Assembly: GCF_002262875.1 (NCBI RefSeq)
Contig: NZ_NKYE01000003.1
Span: 1-64,000 of the forward strand
Source of the DNA: Amycolatopsis antarctica
GTDB taxonomy: Bacteria > Actinomycetota > Actinomycetes > Mycobacteriales > Pseudonocardiaceae
Direction: 5' to 3'
DNA: 64,000 nt
Position 1 is the stretch's first letter, and each line of letters begins with the position of its first letter. Made by a program: the position numbers and the translations under genes. The notes beneath the pieces are model-generated. The model ran no database searches and was not told where the DNA came from. It worked only from the letters and a program-made list of their open reading frames with translations. Positions 46,863-55,639 of the stretch are shown here, one piece after another.

Positions 46863-47876
46863 GTGTCGAATCGTGCTCGGGCCGCCCGCTTCCGTCGTGT
46901 CACGGGAGCCGCGCTGGCCGGCCTCGCGCTACTGGGAACGCTCGCCGGCTGTGCCGGGGAGGACCTGACCAAGGCGAACTTCCAGCGCACCACCGTTCCG
47001 CCCGATCCGGGCAGCGGGGGCAGCGGACCGGTGCCCTCGGGGCCGATCACCGACGAGGCCGTGACCGCGGACCGGCTGCGCACCGTGGACCCGTGCCCGT
47101 TGCTCTCCGACGAGGCGGTCGGCAGCCTCGGCACCCCCGACGAGCGCAAGCCCAGTGGCTTCGGCCGCTGCTCCACCACGATCCGCGACGCGGGCGGCAA
47201 GACGCTCGACGTGACGATCGAGGTCGGGCAGTACCTGCTGGGCACGGCCGACGACGCCAACGGCAGCGTCGAGGGACTGCCGCAGATCGAGAAGAAGCAG
47301 GACGAGAGCACCTGCTACGTCACGGCGCTGACGTCCAAGGACCCGGCCTTGGGCGTACAGATCGCGGTCGACTACAGCGGCGCGGGCGAGCCGTGCAGGC
47401 CGGGACGCACCGTGCTGCAGCAGGTCGTCAAGGATCTGCGGGACGGGCCGGCGCAGATCCCCGCCGCGCAGGGTTCACTCGTTCCCGTCGATCCGTGCAC
47501 CGCCGTCGACGACGAGGTGATCGCCGGACTGGTGCCCCCCGAGGTGGAGCAGCAGCCGACCAGCCTGCGCGGCTGTCAGTGGCGGTCGCGGGGCACCAGC
47601 GTGGCGGTGGACTTCCGCACCGGCTATCCGCCAAGGCCGGGTGACGACGGGCAGCCCGTCGATCTCGGCAACGGCATCTCCGGCCTGTCCGAGCAGCTCG
47701 GTGACTCGAACGAATGCAAGATCACCTGGCTGCACCGGACGGCCGGCGAGGAAGGCGAGGACGAACTCGTCAACGTCAGCTGGTCCAACTACAACGGCGA
47801 AGCCACGGCGGACGATCCGTGCGCGAAGGTACTGACGGCGGCGCAGGCCGCGGCGGGCACGCTGCCAAGGCCGTAG
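46863..47876 (+). CDS. DUF3558-type lipoprotein with two domains
   Basis: A 337-residue lipoprotein. The signal peptide ends in a lipobox, LAGC, followed by a short linker rich in Pro, Gly and Ser. Two repeated domains follow, each opening with a DPC motif (VDPCPLLSDEAVGSLG and VDPCTAVDDEVIAGL) and closing with another cysteine. DUF3558 lipoproteins are common in Pseudonocardiales and have no known function. GTG 46863 is preferred over GTG 46854 because it fits the leaderless spacing. A second two-domain member lies after the dha operon. Confidence 0.8.
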   Translation: MSNRARAARFRRVTGAALAGLALLGTLAGCAGEDLTKANFQRTTVPPDPGSGGSGPVPSGPITDEAVTADRLRTVDPCPLLSDEAVGSLGTPDERKPSGFGRCSTTIRDAGGKTLDVTIEVGQYLLGTADDANGSVEGLPQIEKKQDESTCYVTALTSKDPALGVQIAVDYSGAGEPCRPGRTVLQQVVKDLRDGPAQIPAAQGSLVPVDPCTAVDDEVIAGLVPPEVEQQPTSLRGCQWRSRGTSVAVDFRTGYPPRPGDDGQPVDLGNGISGLSEQLGDSNECKITWLHRTAGEEGEDELVNVSWSNYNGEATADDPCAKVLTAAQAAAGTLPRP

Positions 47877-47956
47877 CGGTTCCGGCTCTGGCGGCGGCGC
47901 TCCCGCGGCGGTAGGAATGTCGCAGACGCGTTCCGTCGCCGTGGGAAGGACCGTCC

Positions 47957-48958
47957 ATGAAGAAGATCATCAACGACCCGTCGACCGTGGTCGCCCAGTC
48001 GCTTCGAGGTCTCGCGCTCGCGCACGGCGACCTGTTGCGGGTCGAACAGGACCCGGCGGTGGTGGTGCGGGCCGATGCCCCGGTCGCGGACAGCGTCGCC
48101 GTGATCTCCGGCGGCGGTTCGGGGCACGAGCCACTGCACGGCGGTTTCGTCGGGCCCGGCATGCTGCACGCCGCCGTCCCCGGAGCCGTCTTCACCTCGC
48201 CGACCCCGGACGCGGTACAGGCCGCCGTCGCCGCCACCACCGGAGATGCCGGGGCGCTGCTGATCGTCAAGAACTACACCGGTGACGTGCTGAACTTCGA
48301 GACCGCCGCCGAACTCGCCGCCGCGGACGGCAAGGACGTCCGTAGCGTGGTGATCGACGACGACGTGGCCGTGGCCGATTCGACGTTCACCGCGGGCCGC
48401 CGGGGCGTCGGCGGCACCGTGCTGCTGGAGAAGATCACCGGTGCCGCCGCCGAGCGGGGCGACTCGCTGGATGCGGTGGAAGCCTTGGCGCGCAAGGTGA
48501 TCGGCCAGGTGCGGTCGATCGGTGTCGCGTTGACCTCGCCGACCGTGCCGCACGCCGGGCAGCCGAGCTTCGACCTCGGCGACGGCGAGGTCGAGTTCGG
48601 CATCGGTATCCACGGCGAGCCGGGCCGGGAGCGCATTCCCGCCGAACCCGCCGACGCGCTGGTGGAACGCCTCCTCGCGGCGGTGGTCGAGGACCTGCCC
48701 TACGCCGAAGGGGACGAGGTGCTGCTGTTCACCAACTCCATGGGCGGCACCCCGTTGCTGGAGCTGTACCTGGCGCACGGCATCGCCGAACGGCTGCTCG
48801 CCGAGCGCGGGATCACCGTGCGGCGCAGGCTGGTCGGCCCGTACGTCACGAGTCTGGAGATGCAGGGAATGAGTGTCACCTTGCTCAGGCTCGACGAGGA
48901 GCTGACCGAACTCTGGGACGCGCCGGTGCGGACCGCCGCGCTGCGCTGGGGCCGCTGA
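47957..48958 (+). CDS. dhaK: Dihydroxyacetone kinase subunit DhaK
   Basis: It binds dihydroxyacetone covalently for phosphorylation by DhaL. It has 333 residues, with ISGGGSGHEPLHGG forming the substrate loop and the hemiaminal histidine in GIGIHGEPG (about residue 219). It starts the dhaKLM operon; dhaL follows with a one-base gap. Dihydroxyacetone from glycerol oxidation or formaldehyde metabolism is the likely substrate. Confidence 0.95.
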   Translation: MKKIINDPSTVVAQSLRGLALAHGDLLRVEQDPAVVVRADAPVADSVAVISGGGSGHEPLHGGFVGPGMLHAAVPGAVFTSPTPDAVQAAVAATTGDAGALLIVKNYTGDVLNFETAAELAAADGKDVRSVVIDDDVAVADSTFTAGRRGVGGTVLLEKITGAAAERGDSLDAVEALARKVIGQVRSIGVALTSPTVPHAGQPSFDLGDGEVEFGIGIHGEPGRERIPAEPADALVERLLAAVVEDLPYAEGDEVLLFTNSMGGTPLLELYLAHGIAERLLAERGITVRRRLVGPYVTSLEMQGMSVTLLRLDEELTELWDAPVRTAALRWGR

Positions 48959-48959
48959 G

Positions 48960-49598
48960 ATGACATGTGGCGCAACAGAGGTCGCCGCCGCGCTGCGGGC
49001 GGCCGCCGAGGCGGTGACCGAGCACCGGGACGAGCTGGTTGAACTCGACCGGGTCATCGGCGACGCCGACCACGGCGAGAACCTGGAACGCGGATTCGCC
49101 GCCATCGTGTCCGCATTGGACACCACAGGCATCGCGGCGACGCCGGGCGCGGTGCTCAAGCTGGCGGCGACCACGTTGATCTCGAAGGTCGGTGGTGCGG
49201 CGGGACCGTTGTACGGCACGGCTTTCCTGCGCGCGGCGACGGCGCTGGGCGACCACGCGGAGCTCGACGCCGCCGGTACGGCCGAGGCGCTGCGGGCCGC
49301 GCTCGACGGCGTCCGCGCGCGGGGCAAGGCCGAGACGGGGGACGCGACGATGGTCGACGCGCTCGCCCCCGCGGTCACCGCGGCCGAGGACCTCGCCCGG
49401 CAGGCGTCCGGCACGGCGGGCGTCCGGCAGGTGCTGCTGGCCGCGGCGGATGCCGCCGACGCCGGGGCGGACTCCACCGCCCCGCTGGTGCCGCGCAAGG
49501 GCCGCGCGTCCTATCTCGGTGAACGCGCCGTCGGTCATGTCGATCCGGGCGCGCGTTCGACCGCCCTGCTGTTGCGGGCGCTGGCGGGCCGGGCATGA
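48960..49598 (+). CDS. dhaL: Dihydroxyacetone kinase subunit DhaL
   Basis: The ADP-binding subunit that passes phosphate from DhaM to dihydroxyacetone. It has 212 residues. Magnesium and nucleotide are held by IGDADHGENLERG, followed by KVGGAAGPLYGTAFL, GDATMVDAL and RKGRASYLGERAVGHVDPGA. In PTS-type systems ADP stays bound as cofactor. Its stop overlaps the dhaM start as ATGA. Confidence 0.95.
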   Translation: MTCGATEVAAALRAAAEAVTEHRDELVELDRVIGDADHGENLERGFAAIVSALDTTGIAATPGAVLKLAATTLISKVGGAAGPLYGTAFLRAATALGDHAELDAAGTAEALRAALDGVRARGKAETGDATMVDALAPAVTAAEDLARQASGTAGVRQVLLAAADAADAGADSTAPLVPRKGRASYLGERAVGHVDPGARSTALLLRALAGRA

Positions 49599-50314
49599 GC
49601 CGGGTCGGGCTGGTACTGGTCTCGCACAGCGCGAAGCTGGCCGAGGGGCTCGTCGAACTCGCCGCGCAGATGGCACCGGACGTCGCCGTGATCGCCGCGG
49701 GCGGGCTGCCCGGCGGCGGCCTCGGCACCGACTACGACGAGGTCCTCGCCGCCACCGAACACGCCGATTCCGGTGCGGGCGTGGTGCTGCTCTACGACCT
49801 CGGCAGCGCGCAGTTGACCGCGGAGCTGGCCGCGGAGTCCGCCGCGCGGCCGGAGTCGGTCACGGTCGCCGACGCCCCGCTGGTGGAGGGCGCGGTGGCC
49901 GCCGCGGTCGAGGCGCAGGGCGGAGGTGACCGCACCGCCGTCGCCGGTGCGGCCGCGGCGGCGGGAGCGCCGCCGGATCTCGGGCCCGCGGCACGGATCC
50001 CGGACGGCGGGCAGGCCGTCGAGCTGACCCTGCGCAACGAGATCGGCCTGCACGCGCGGCCCGCCGCCCAGCTCGCCAGGGCGGTCGCGGAGTTCGACGC
50101 CGAGGTGCGCGTGCGGCTCGGTGACACCGAGACCGACGCGCGCAGCGTCCTCGGCCTGATGTCGCTCGGGGCCCGCCACGGCGACCGGATCGAGGTCACC
50201 GCCACCGGCAGCGCGGCGGCGGAGGCCCTGCGCAGGGTGGAGGACCTGGTGCGCGAGGACTTCGGCGAGCCGGGCGACGGTCCGTCCGTTGTGGATTCCC
50301 CGGCCACGACGTAG
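49595..50314 (+). CDS. dhaM: DhaM-type phosphocarrier: EIIA-HPr fusion
   Basis: A 239-residue protein with an N-terminal EIIA-like domain (about 1-130, His11 in LVSHSAKLAEG) and a C-terminal HPr domain (about 145-235, active histidine about 153 in EIGLHARPAAQ). It carries phosphate from enzyme I to DhaL. The truncated EI-like third domain found in E. coli DhaM is absent, so a separate enzyme I must phosphorylate it. None is encoded in the window. Confidence 0.92.
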   Translation: MSRVGLVLVSHSAKLAEGLVELAAQMAPDVAVIAAGGLPGGGLGTDYDEVLAATEHADSGAGVVLLYDLGSAQLTAELAAESAARPESVTVADAPLVEGAVAAAVEAQGGGDRTAVAGAAAAAGAPPDLGPAARIPDGGQAVELTLRNEIGLHARPAAQLARAVAEFDAEVRVRLGDTETDARSVLGLMSLGARHGDRIEVTATGSAAAEALRRVEDLVREDFGEPGDGPSVVDSPATT

Positions 50315-50409
50315 CGACGTCCTGGTAACGCTGTCCGCACTCAGTCACCCGATCGCGGGAGCCGCCCGTAGGATCCGTCCGGACAGCCGAAGAGAGCGAG
50401 GACCAGCCG

Positions 50410-51429
50410 GTGCGGGCACGGGAAATGTGGCGGGGTTCGTCCCGCGGGGGACGGGTGGTCCGGTTCGCCGTACTGCTGCCGTTGCTGCTCGCGGGCTGTG
50501 GTGGCGCGGTCGCGGGCACGGCGGTGCCGGACGCCTCGGTGGCCGCCCCGCTCACCAGGGCGGTCTTCGGTGACCTGCGCTCCATCGATCCCTGCGGCAT
50601 GACCGCCCCGGACACGTTCGCCGGGATCGGTCCCGCGCGCACGCTGGCCCGTACCTCGATGGACGACTGCACCTTCGCCGTCACCGTGCAGGGGCAGAAC
50701 GTGGAGATCCGGATCGGCCTGCTGCTGCCGGAGTCCGAGCTGGCCGAGGACGTGACCGACGTCCGCTCGCTGCCCGGCAACGTGCGGCTGGTGCAGAAGC
50801 CGGAGACGGACGAGGCCTGCGAGCGGTACCTGGTGCTCTCCGACGGACTCGCCGTCTCCGCGGTCGCCGATCCGCAGAACTCCAGTGTCTCGCTCGACCG
50901 GGCCCAGGTGTGCGGCGTCGCCGAGGCCGGGCTGACCGGGGTGCACCGGGCCGCCACGGCAGGCACGATCACGCACTGGGATCCCGCGCCGAACTCCTTC
51001 GTGCGCCTGTCGCCCTGCTCCCTGGTGCCCGGCGCGGAGCTCGCCCGGCGCACCGGGATCGCCGAGAAGGACACCACGCTGCTACCCGCCGAGCACCAGT
51101 GCCGCTGGGGCCCTGCCGGGTCCGAGCAGGCGAACGTGCAGCTCGACTTCTTCGTCGGCAAGGTCGTCAACGACACCACCGGCACCATCCCCGCCCCCGA
51201 GGACGTGGCGGGAAGGCCGACGATCGTGCTGCTCTCGCAGTCGGACTCGGTGAAGGTCTGCAACGCCTACACCGACAACATCCCTTACCAGCTCGGCATC
51301 GAGGACGAGATCGAGCGCGCCGCCGTGCGGGTACTGCTGCCCGGAAGCGACGAACGCGATCCGTGCGCGATCGCCAGGGACACCGCCGCCCTCGCCTGGC
51401 CCCGGCTGCCCGCCGCCGGGGGAAACTGA
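50410..51429 (+). CDS. DUF3558-like lipoprotein with two domains
   Basis: A 339-residue lipoprotein with signal peptide and lipobox LLAGC. Like the other member 3 kb upstream, it has two repeated domains with Pro-Cys motifs (SIDPCGMTAPDTF and LSPCSLVPGAEL). The pattern of paired cysteines suggests one disulfide per domain. Sequence identity between the two proteins is low by eye. Function is unknown. The two flank the dhaKLM operon. Confidence 0.75.
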   Translation: MRAREMWRGSSRGGRVVRFAVLLPLLLAGCGGAVAGTAVPDASVAAPLTRAVFGDLRSIDPCGMTAPDTFAGIGPARTLARTSMDDCTFAVTVQGQNVEIRIGLLLPESELAEDVTDVRSLPGNVRLVQKPETDEACERYLVLSDGLAVSAVADPQNSSVSLDRAQVCGVAEAGLTGVHRAATAGTITHWDPAPNSFVRLSPCSLVPGAELARRTGIAEKDTTLLPAEHQCRWGPAGSEQANVQLDFFVGKVVNDTTGTIPAPEDVAGRPTIVLLSQSDSVKVCNAYTDNIPYQLGIEDEIERAAVRVLLPGSDERDPCAIARDTAALAWPRLPAAGGN

Positions 51430-51490
51430 TCCGGGCGGCACCCGTTCGAACCCTGCCACCGCGCGCCCGACGTGGCACGATCAGCTCGAC

Positions 51491-51502
51491 TACCGGCGAG
51501 TA
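51491..51502 (+). promoter_or_regulatory. Second copy of the shared TACCGGCGAGTA operator
   Basis: TACCGGCGAGTA is identical over 12 bases to the element at 34185-34196. Here it ends 16 bases before the start of the 3-hydroxyacyl-CoA dehydrogenase gene, just before its ribosome binding site CGGAGGA, so a bound protein would block expression. Confidence 0.55.
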
Positions 51503-51518
51503 ACGCTCGGAGGACGCT

Positions 51519-53300
51519 GTGGCCAGGGACATCAGGAACGTAGGCGTCGTCGGACTGGGCACCATGGGGGCGGGCATCGCGGAAGTGCTCGCCCGCAGCG
51601 GCCTGGCCGTCACCGCCGTGGAACTCGACGACGCGGGCGTCGAACGCGGGCGCGAACACCTACGCAACTCCACCGGCCGGGCCGTCGCCAAGGGCAAGCT
51701 CGGCGAGACCGAACGGGACGAACTGCTCGGCCGGATCAGTCTCGGCACCGACCTGGCCGCGCTCGCCGACGCCGACCTGGTGATCGAGGCGATCCCGGAG
51801 AGCCTGGAACTCAAGGCCGAGGTCTTCGCCCGTCTCGACGGGATCATCGGCCCGGAGACCATCCTCGCCTCGAACACCTCCTCGTTGTCGATCACCGAGA
51901 TCGGCATGCACACCTCCCGCCCCGGCAAGGTCGTCGGGACGCACTTCTTCAACCCGGCGCCGGTGCTGCGGCTGATCGAGGTCGTGCGCACCGTGGTCAC
52001 CGAACCGGACGTGGTCACCGACGTCGTCGAGTTCGCCGGACGGCTCGGCAAGACCCCCGTGGTGATGGGGGACCGGGCCGGGTTCATCGCCAACGCGCTG
52101 CTGTTCGGCTACCTCAACCACGCCGTGCGGATGTACGAGCAGCGTTACGCGACGCGGGAGGATCTCGACGCGGCGATGCGGTACGGCTGCGGCTACCCGA
52201 TGGGGCCGCTCGCGCTGCTCGACCTGATCGGCCTGGACACCGCCTACGAAATCCTCGACACGATGTACCACCAGTCGCGCAACCGCCTGCACGCCCCGGC
52301 CCCGCTGCTCAAGCAGATGATCACCGCGGGTCTGCTCGGCCGGAAGTCCGGGCGCGGCTTCTACACCTACCAGGCACCGGACTCGCCCGAGGTCGTCACC
52401 GACGCCCTGTCCGCGGAGTCCACTGTGGACTCGTCCGCGGCCCGCCCGGTGCGGACGGTCGGCGTCGTCGGCACCGGCACCATGGCCACCGGGATCGTGG
52501 AGGTGCTCGCCAGGCGCGGCCTCGACATCGTCCTGCGGGCGCGCACCGCGGACAAGGCCGCCGCGGCGATCGCGAAGGTGCGGAAATCGCTCGACAAGGC
52601 CGTGGCGAAGGGAAAACTCGGCGAGGAGGACGCTGTCGCGACGCTGGGCCGGATCACCCCCGCCGTCGAGTTCGGGGAACTGGCCGGGGCGGACCTCGTC
52701 GTCGAGGCGGTCGCCGAGGACCTCGCCGTGAAGCAGGCCGTGTTCACCGCGCTGGACGAGGTACTCCGGCCCGGCGCGGTACTGGCCACCACGACCTCCT
52801 CGCTGCCGGTCATCGAGTGCGCCGCGGCCACCTCCCGGCCCGCCGACGTCGTCGGCATGCACTTCTTCAACCCCGCACCGGTGATGAAGCTCGTCGAGGT
52901 GGTCAGCACCATCGCCACCGCCCCGGAGGTCGCCGCCACCGTGCACGCGCTGTGCGACACGGCGGGCAAGCACCCGGTGCACTGCGGCGACCGCGCCGGA
53001 TTCATCGTCAACGCGCTGCTGTTCCCGTACCTCAACGACGCGGTGAAGATGCTGGAGGGCCACTACGCGGAGGCCGAGGACATCGACACCGCGATGAAGG
53101 TCGGCTGCGGACTGCCGATGGGCCCGTTCGACCTGCTCGACGTGGTCGGCCTCGACGTGTCACTGGCCATCCAGCGCACCCTGTACAACGAGTTCCGCGA
53201 GGCCGGATTCGCCCCGGCCCCGCTGCTCGAGCACCTGGTCACCGCCGGACGGCTCGGTCGCAAGACCGGCAAGGGCTTCAAGGACCACACGCGCCGCTGA
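51519..53300 (+). CDS. 3-hydroxyacyl-CoA dehydrogenase, tandem duplicated
   Basis: A 593-residue protein made of two complete 3-hydroxybutyryl-CoA dehydrogenase units (about 1-290 and 305-593), each with a Rossmann domain and a C-terminal helical domain. Both keep the catalytic histidine and asparagine in HFFNPAP. The first has a standard NAD motif, GLGTMGAG; the second reads GTGTMATG and lacks the following acidic residue, so its cofactor preference may differ. Single-unit enzymes are about 285 residues. GTG 51519 follows CGGAGGA. The gene shares an operator with the ethylmalonyl-CoA mutase. Confidence 0.92.
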   Translation: MARDIRNVGVVGLGTMGAGIAEVLARSGLAVTAVELDDAGVERGREHLRNSTGRAVAKGKLGETERDELLGRISLGTDLAALADADLVIEAIPESLELKAEVFARLDGIIGPETILASNTSSLSITEIGMHTSRPGKVVGTHFFNPAPVLRLIEVVRTVVTEPDVVTDVVEFAGRLGKTPVVMGDRAGFIANALLFGYLNHAVRMYEQRYATREDLDAAMRYGCGYPMGPLALLDLIGLDTAYEILDTMYHQSRNRLHAPAPLLKQMITAGLLGRKSGRGFYTYQAPDSPEVVTDALSAESTVDSSAARPVRTVGVVGTGTMATGIVEVLARRGLDIVLRARTADKAAAAIAKVRKSLDKAVAKGKLGEEDAVATLGRITPAVEFGELAGADLVVEAVAEDLAVKQAVFTALDEVLRPGAVLATTTSSLPVIECAAATSRPADVVGMHFFNPAPVMKLVEVVSTIATAPEVAATVHALCDTAGKHPVHCGDRAGFIVNALLFPYLNDAVKMLEGHYAEAEDIDTAMKVGCGLPMGPFDLLDVVGLDVSLAIQRTLYNEFREAGFAPAPLLEHLVTAGRLGRKTGKGFKDHTRR

Positions 53301-53309
53301 CGGGTGGAT

Positions 53310-53522
53310 TCAGCCGCAGCAGCCGCCACCGCAGCAGCCGCCGCCCGCGGCCGGAGCTGGGGCCGGCCCGCCGGCGGCGCCGGTCAGCGCCACCGTGGTC
53401 AGCAGTTTGACGGTGTCGGCGTGGCCGTCCGGGCACTCGGCCGCCTCACCCGACGCGCTCATCGGACGGACGAGCTCGAAGGTACTGGTGCATTCCCGGC
53501 AGCGGTACGCGTACGTCGGCAT
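53310..53522 (-). CDS. FmdB-type zinc ribbon protein with Cys/Gly tail
   Basis: A 70-residue protein. The FmdB zinc ribbon begins PTYAYRCRECTSTFE, and a second cysteine pair is partly represented by ECPDGH. The tail reads GGGCCGGGCCG, a striking run of four more cysteines. FmdB proteins are putative regulatory or metal-handling factors; the role here is unknown. Only 46 bases separate its start from the divergent phosphodiesterase gene. Confidence 0.85.
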   Translation of the reverse strand: MPTYAYRCRECTSTFELVRPMSASGEAAECPDGHADTVKLLTTVALTGAAGGPAPAPAAGGGCCGGGCCG

Positions 53523-53568
53523 GCCGACGATTATGACCGCCGGTTGCGGTGATGAGAACCTGGCCCGC

Positions 53569-54702
53569 ATGGACATCCCCGTGCCGGACGAGTCCGTGCC
53601 GCACCTCGCCCGTGTGGTGCCCTCCCTGCTGCGTGCCATCGGGACACCCGGGTTCACCGGCTCGCTGGGCCTGCGCGACGGTCTCGCGCGGGCGTGCGTG
53701 CTCCTGGTGGACGGGCTCGGCTGGGAACTGCTCGACCAGCACGCCGAGGACGCGCCCGTGCTGGCCGGCCTGGCCCGAACGCCGCTGCGGGCCGGATACC
53801 CGGCCACCACCGCGGCGGGTCTGGCCGCGCTCGGCACGGGCGCGGAGTCCGGCGAGCACGGCATGGTCGGGTACAGCTTCGAGGTGCCGGGCACGGGCGT
53901 GCTCAACGCCTTGAGCTGGTGCCACCACCCCGGCGGCCCGAGCCTGGCGGATGCCCTCGCGCCGGGCGAGGTCCAGCGGCTGCCGACCACCTTCGCCACC
54001 GCCGCGGACGCCGGGGTGGCCGTGTCGGTGGTCTCCGCGGCCGAGTTCGCCGGCACACCGTTGACCCGCGCGGTGCTGCACGGCGGCAGGTATGTCGGTG
54101 TGCACGCGCTGGGTGACCTCGCCGCGTCCGTGATCGCCGCGCTCGGTCCCGCGCCCGCGTTCTGCTACGCCTACCACAGCGAACTCGACAAGCTGGGCCA
54201 CATCCACGGCCCGGGGACCCCGCCGTGGCGTATGCAGCTCCGCCAGGTGGACCGGCTGGTGGAATCCATTGTGGACGGTCTGCCGGCCGGGGCGGTGCTG
54301 GCCGTGGTCGCCGACCACGGCATGGTCGGGATCGACGGCACCGCCGTGGATCTGGACGCCGCCCCGGAACTCGCGGCCGGCGTGCGCGCGCTGGGCGGCG
54401 AGGTGCGTGCCCGTCATGTGTACACAATGGACGGTGCGACCGAGGACGTGCTGACGGCCTGGCGCGAGACGCTGGGCGACCGGGCCTGGGTGGTCCGCGG
54501 GGAGGAGGCCATCGGCGCGGGCTGGTTCGGCCGCGTCGCCGACCACGTCCGCCCCCGGATCGGTGACCTGGTGGCCGCCGCGCGCGGCCGGTCCGGCCTT
54601 CTCCGCCGCGCCGCCGAGCCGATGGAGTCCGGCCTGATCGGGCAGCACGGTTCCCATTCCACCGCCGAGCAGCTCGTTCCGCTCGCCCTCGCCTACGGCT
54701 GA
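53569..54702 (+). CDS. Alkaline phosphatase superfamily phosphodiesterase/nucleotide pyrophosphatase
   Basis: A 377-residue member of the alkaline phosphatase superfamily. The first metal-binding aspartate is in VLLVDGLGW, the nucleophile is probably the first threonine of GYPATTAAGLAALG, the Asp/His pair appears as YHSELDKLGHIHG, and the last ligands as VVADHGMVG and GQHGSHS. It resembles the type I phosphodiesterase/nucleotide pyrophosphatase branch. No signal peptide is seen. ATG 53569 is used; ATG 53533 is an alternative that would nearly abut the divergent gene. Confidence 0.88.
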   Translation: MDIPVPDESVPHLARVVPSLLRAIGTPGFTGSLGLRDGLARACVLLVDGLGWELLDQHAEDAPVLAGLARTPLRAGYPATTAAGLAALGTGAESGEHGMVGYSFEVPGTGVLNALSWCHHPGGPSLADALAPGEVQRLPTTFATAADAGVAVSVVSAAEFAGTPLTRAVLHGGRYVGVHALGDLAASVIAALGPAPAFCYAYHSELDKLGHIHGPGTPPWRMQLRQVDRLVESIVDGLPAGAVLAVVADHGMVGIDGTAVDLDAAPELAAGVRALGGEVRARHVYTMDGATEDVLTAWRETLGDRAWVVRGEEAIGAGWFGRVADHVRPRIGDLVAAARGRSGLLRRAAEPMESGLIGQHGSHSTAEQLVPLALAYG

Positions 54703-54717
54703 GCGCGCACGTCTCGT

Positions 54718-54723
54718 TACCGT
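54718..54723 (+). promoter_or_regulatory. -10 box of a leaderless promoter for a small conserved gene
   Basis: TACCGT is followed by GGAGGC and the GTG at 54730. Confidence 0.35.
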
Positions 54724-54729
54724 GGAGGC

Positions 54730-55026
54730 GTGCCCAGGAAGAACCGCCCTGACCCCGGCAGGCGTACCGGCCCCGCGCTCGGCGCCGCGACCGGCTGGGC
54801 GCGGGCGGAGTCCGGGCCGGACGGCGACTGGCTGGTGCGCAGCGTGCCCGGCGCGAGCGCGTCGAAGTTCTACCGCTGCCCCGGTTGCGACCACGAGATC
54901 CGGCCGGGGGTACCACACGTCGTGGCCTGGCCCGCCGACGAGACGGGTTCGGCCGAGGACCGCAGGCACTGGCACCGCGCGTGCTGGCAGGCCCGCGGCA
55001 GGCGCGGGCCGGTCCGGCGCCGTTAG
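54730..55026 (+). CDS. Small basic protein with a Cys pair
   Basis: A 98-residue protein rich in Arg and Pro at both ends. The central CPGCDHEIRPGVPHVVAWP with a later HWHRACW looks like a zinc site. Similar small proteins are common in actinobacteria, where they are sometimes named ATP/GTP-binding without good evidence. The function is unknown. It is convergent with the acetyltransferase gene. Confidence 0.7.
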   Translation: MPRKNRPDPGRRTGPALGAATGWARAESGPDGDWLVRSVPGASASKFYRCPGCDHEIRPGVPHVVAWPADETGSAEDRRHWHRACWQARGRRGPVRRR

Positions 55027-55104
55027 CGCCCCTCCGGCCCGAGGCATCGTTCCGCCGTGCCGGAAACCTCGCGGACCGCGGAAACCTCGCGGACCACGGA
55101 TCCG

Positions 55105-55632
55105 CTAGCCGGGCACGCCCGCGCCGGGCAGGCGGAACAGGATCTCGCGGACCCCGTCCTTGGTGCGCCTGCGGTGTTCCCGCAGGCCGAGCCGTTCGGT
55201 CACCCTGATCGAGGGCAGGTTGGTGTCCCGCACGACGGCCTGCACGGGCACCTCCGGCCACCGGGCCGCCGCCACCGCGAGCGCGGCGCGGCACACCTCC
55301 GTCGCGTAGCCGTGCCCCCAGGCCGACGGGCGGAACCGGTAGGCGAGATTGAGCACCCGCTCGCCCTCGTCCTCGACCGGATTGAGGCCGCCGACGCCCA
55401 GCAGCTCGCCGGAGGCCGCGCCGGTCACCGCCCAGTAACCGAGACCGCCGGCCGCCCAGCCCGCCAGCCAGCCGTCGAACCTGGCGTTCATCACGGCCTC
55501 GTCCGGCGGGTGCGGGTTGAACCGGTTCGTCGCCGGATCGACGTGCAGAGCCACGATCTCGTCCCGGTCGTCCTCCCGGAACGGCCGCAGCAGCAGACGT
55601 TCGGTACGGAACTCGGCGTGTCCAGTGCGCAC
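55105..55632 (-). CDS. GNAT-family N-acetyltransferase (RimJ/RimL-like)
   Basis: A 175-residue acetyltransferase. The start FRTERLLLRPFREDD and the acetyl-CoA loop FRPSAWGHGYATEV are typical of the RimJ/RimL group that acetylates ribosomal protein N-termini or small molecules; SIRVTERLGL is the closing motif. The start chosen is GTG 55632, which sits seven bases after TAACGT (leaderless). The open frame continues further upstream only without a supported start. Confidence 0.88.
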   Translation of the reverse strand: MRTGHAEFRTERLLLRPFREDDRDEIVALHVDPATNRFNPHPPDEAVMNARFDGWLAGWAAGGLGYWAVTGAASGELLGVGGLNPVEDEGERVLNLAYRFRPSAWGHGYATEVCRAALAVAAARWPEVPVQAVVRDTNLPSIRVTERLGLREHRRRTKDGVREILFRLPGAGVPG

Positions 55633-55639
55633 GTCAGTG

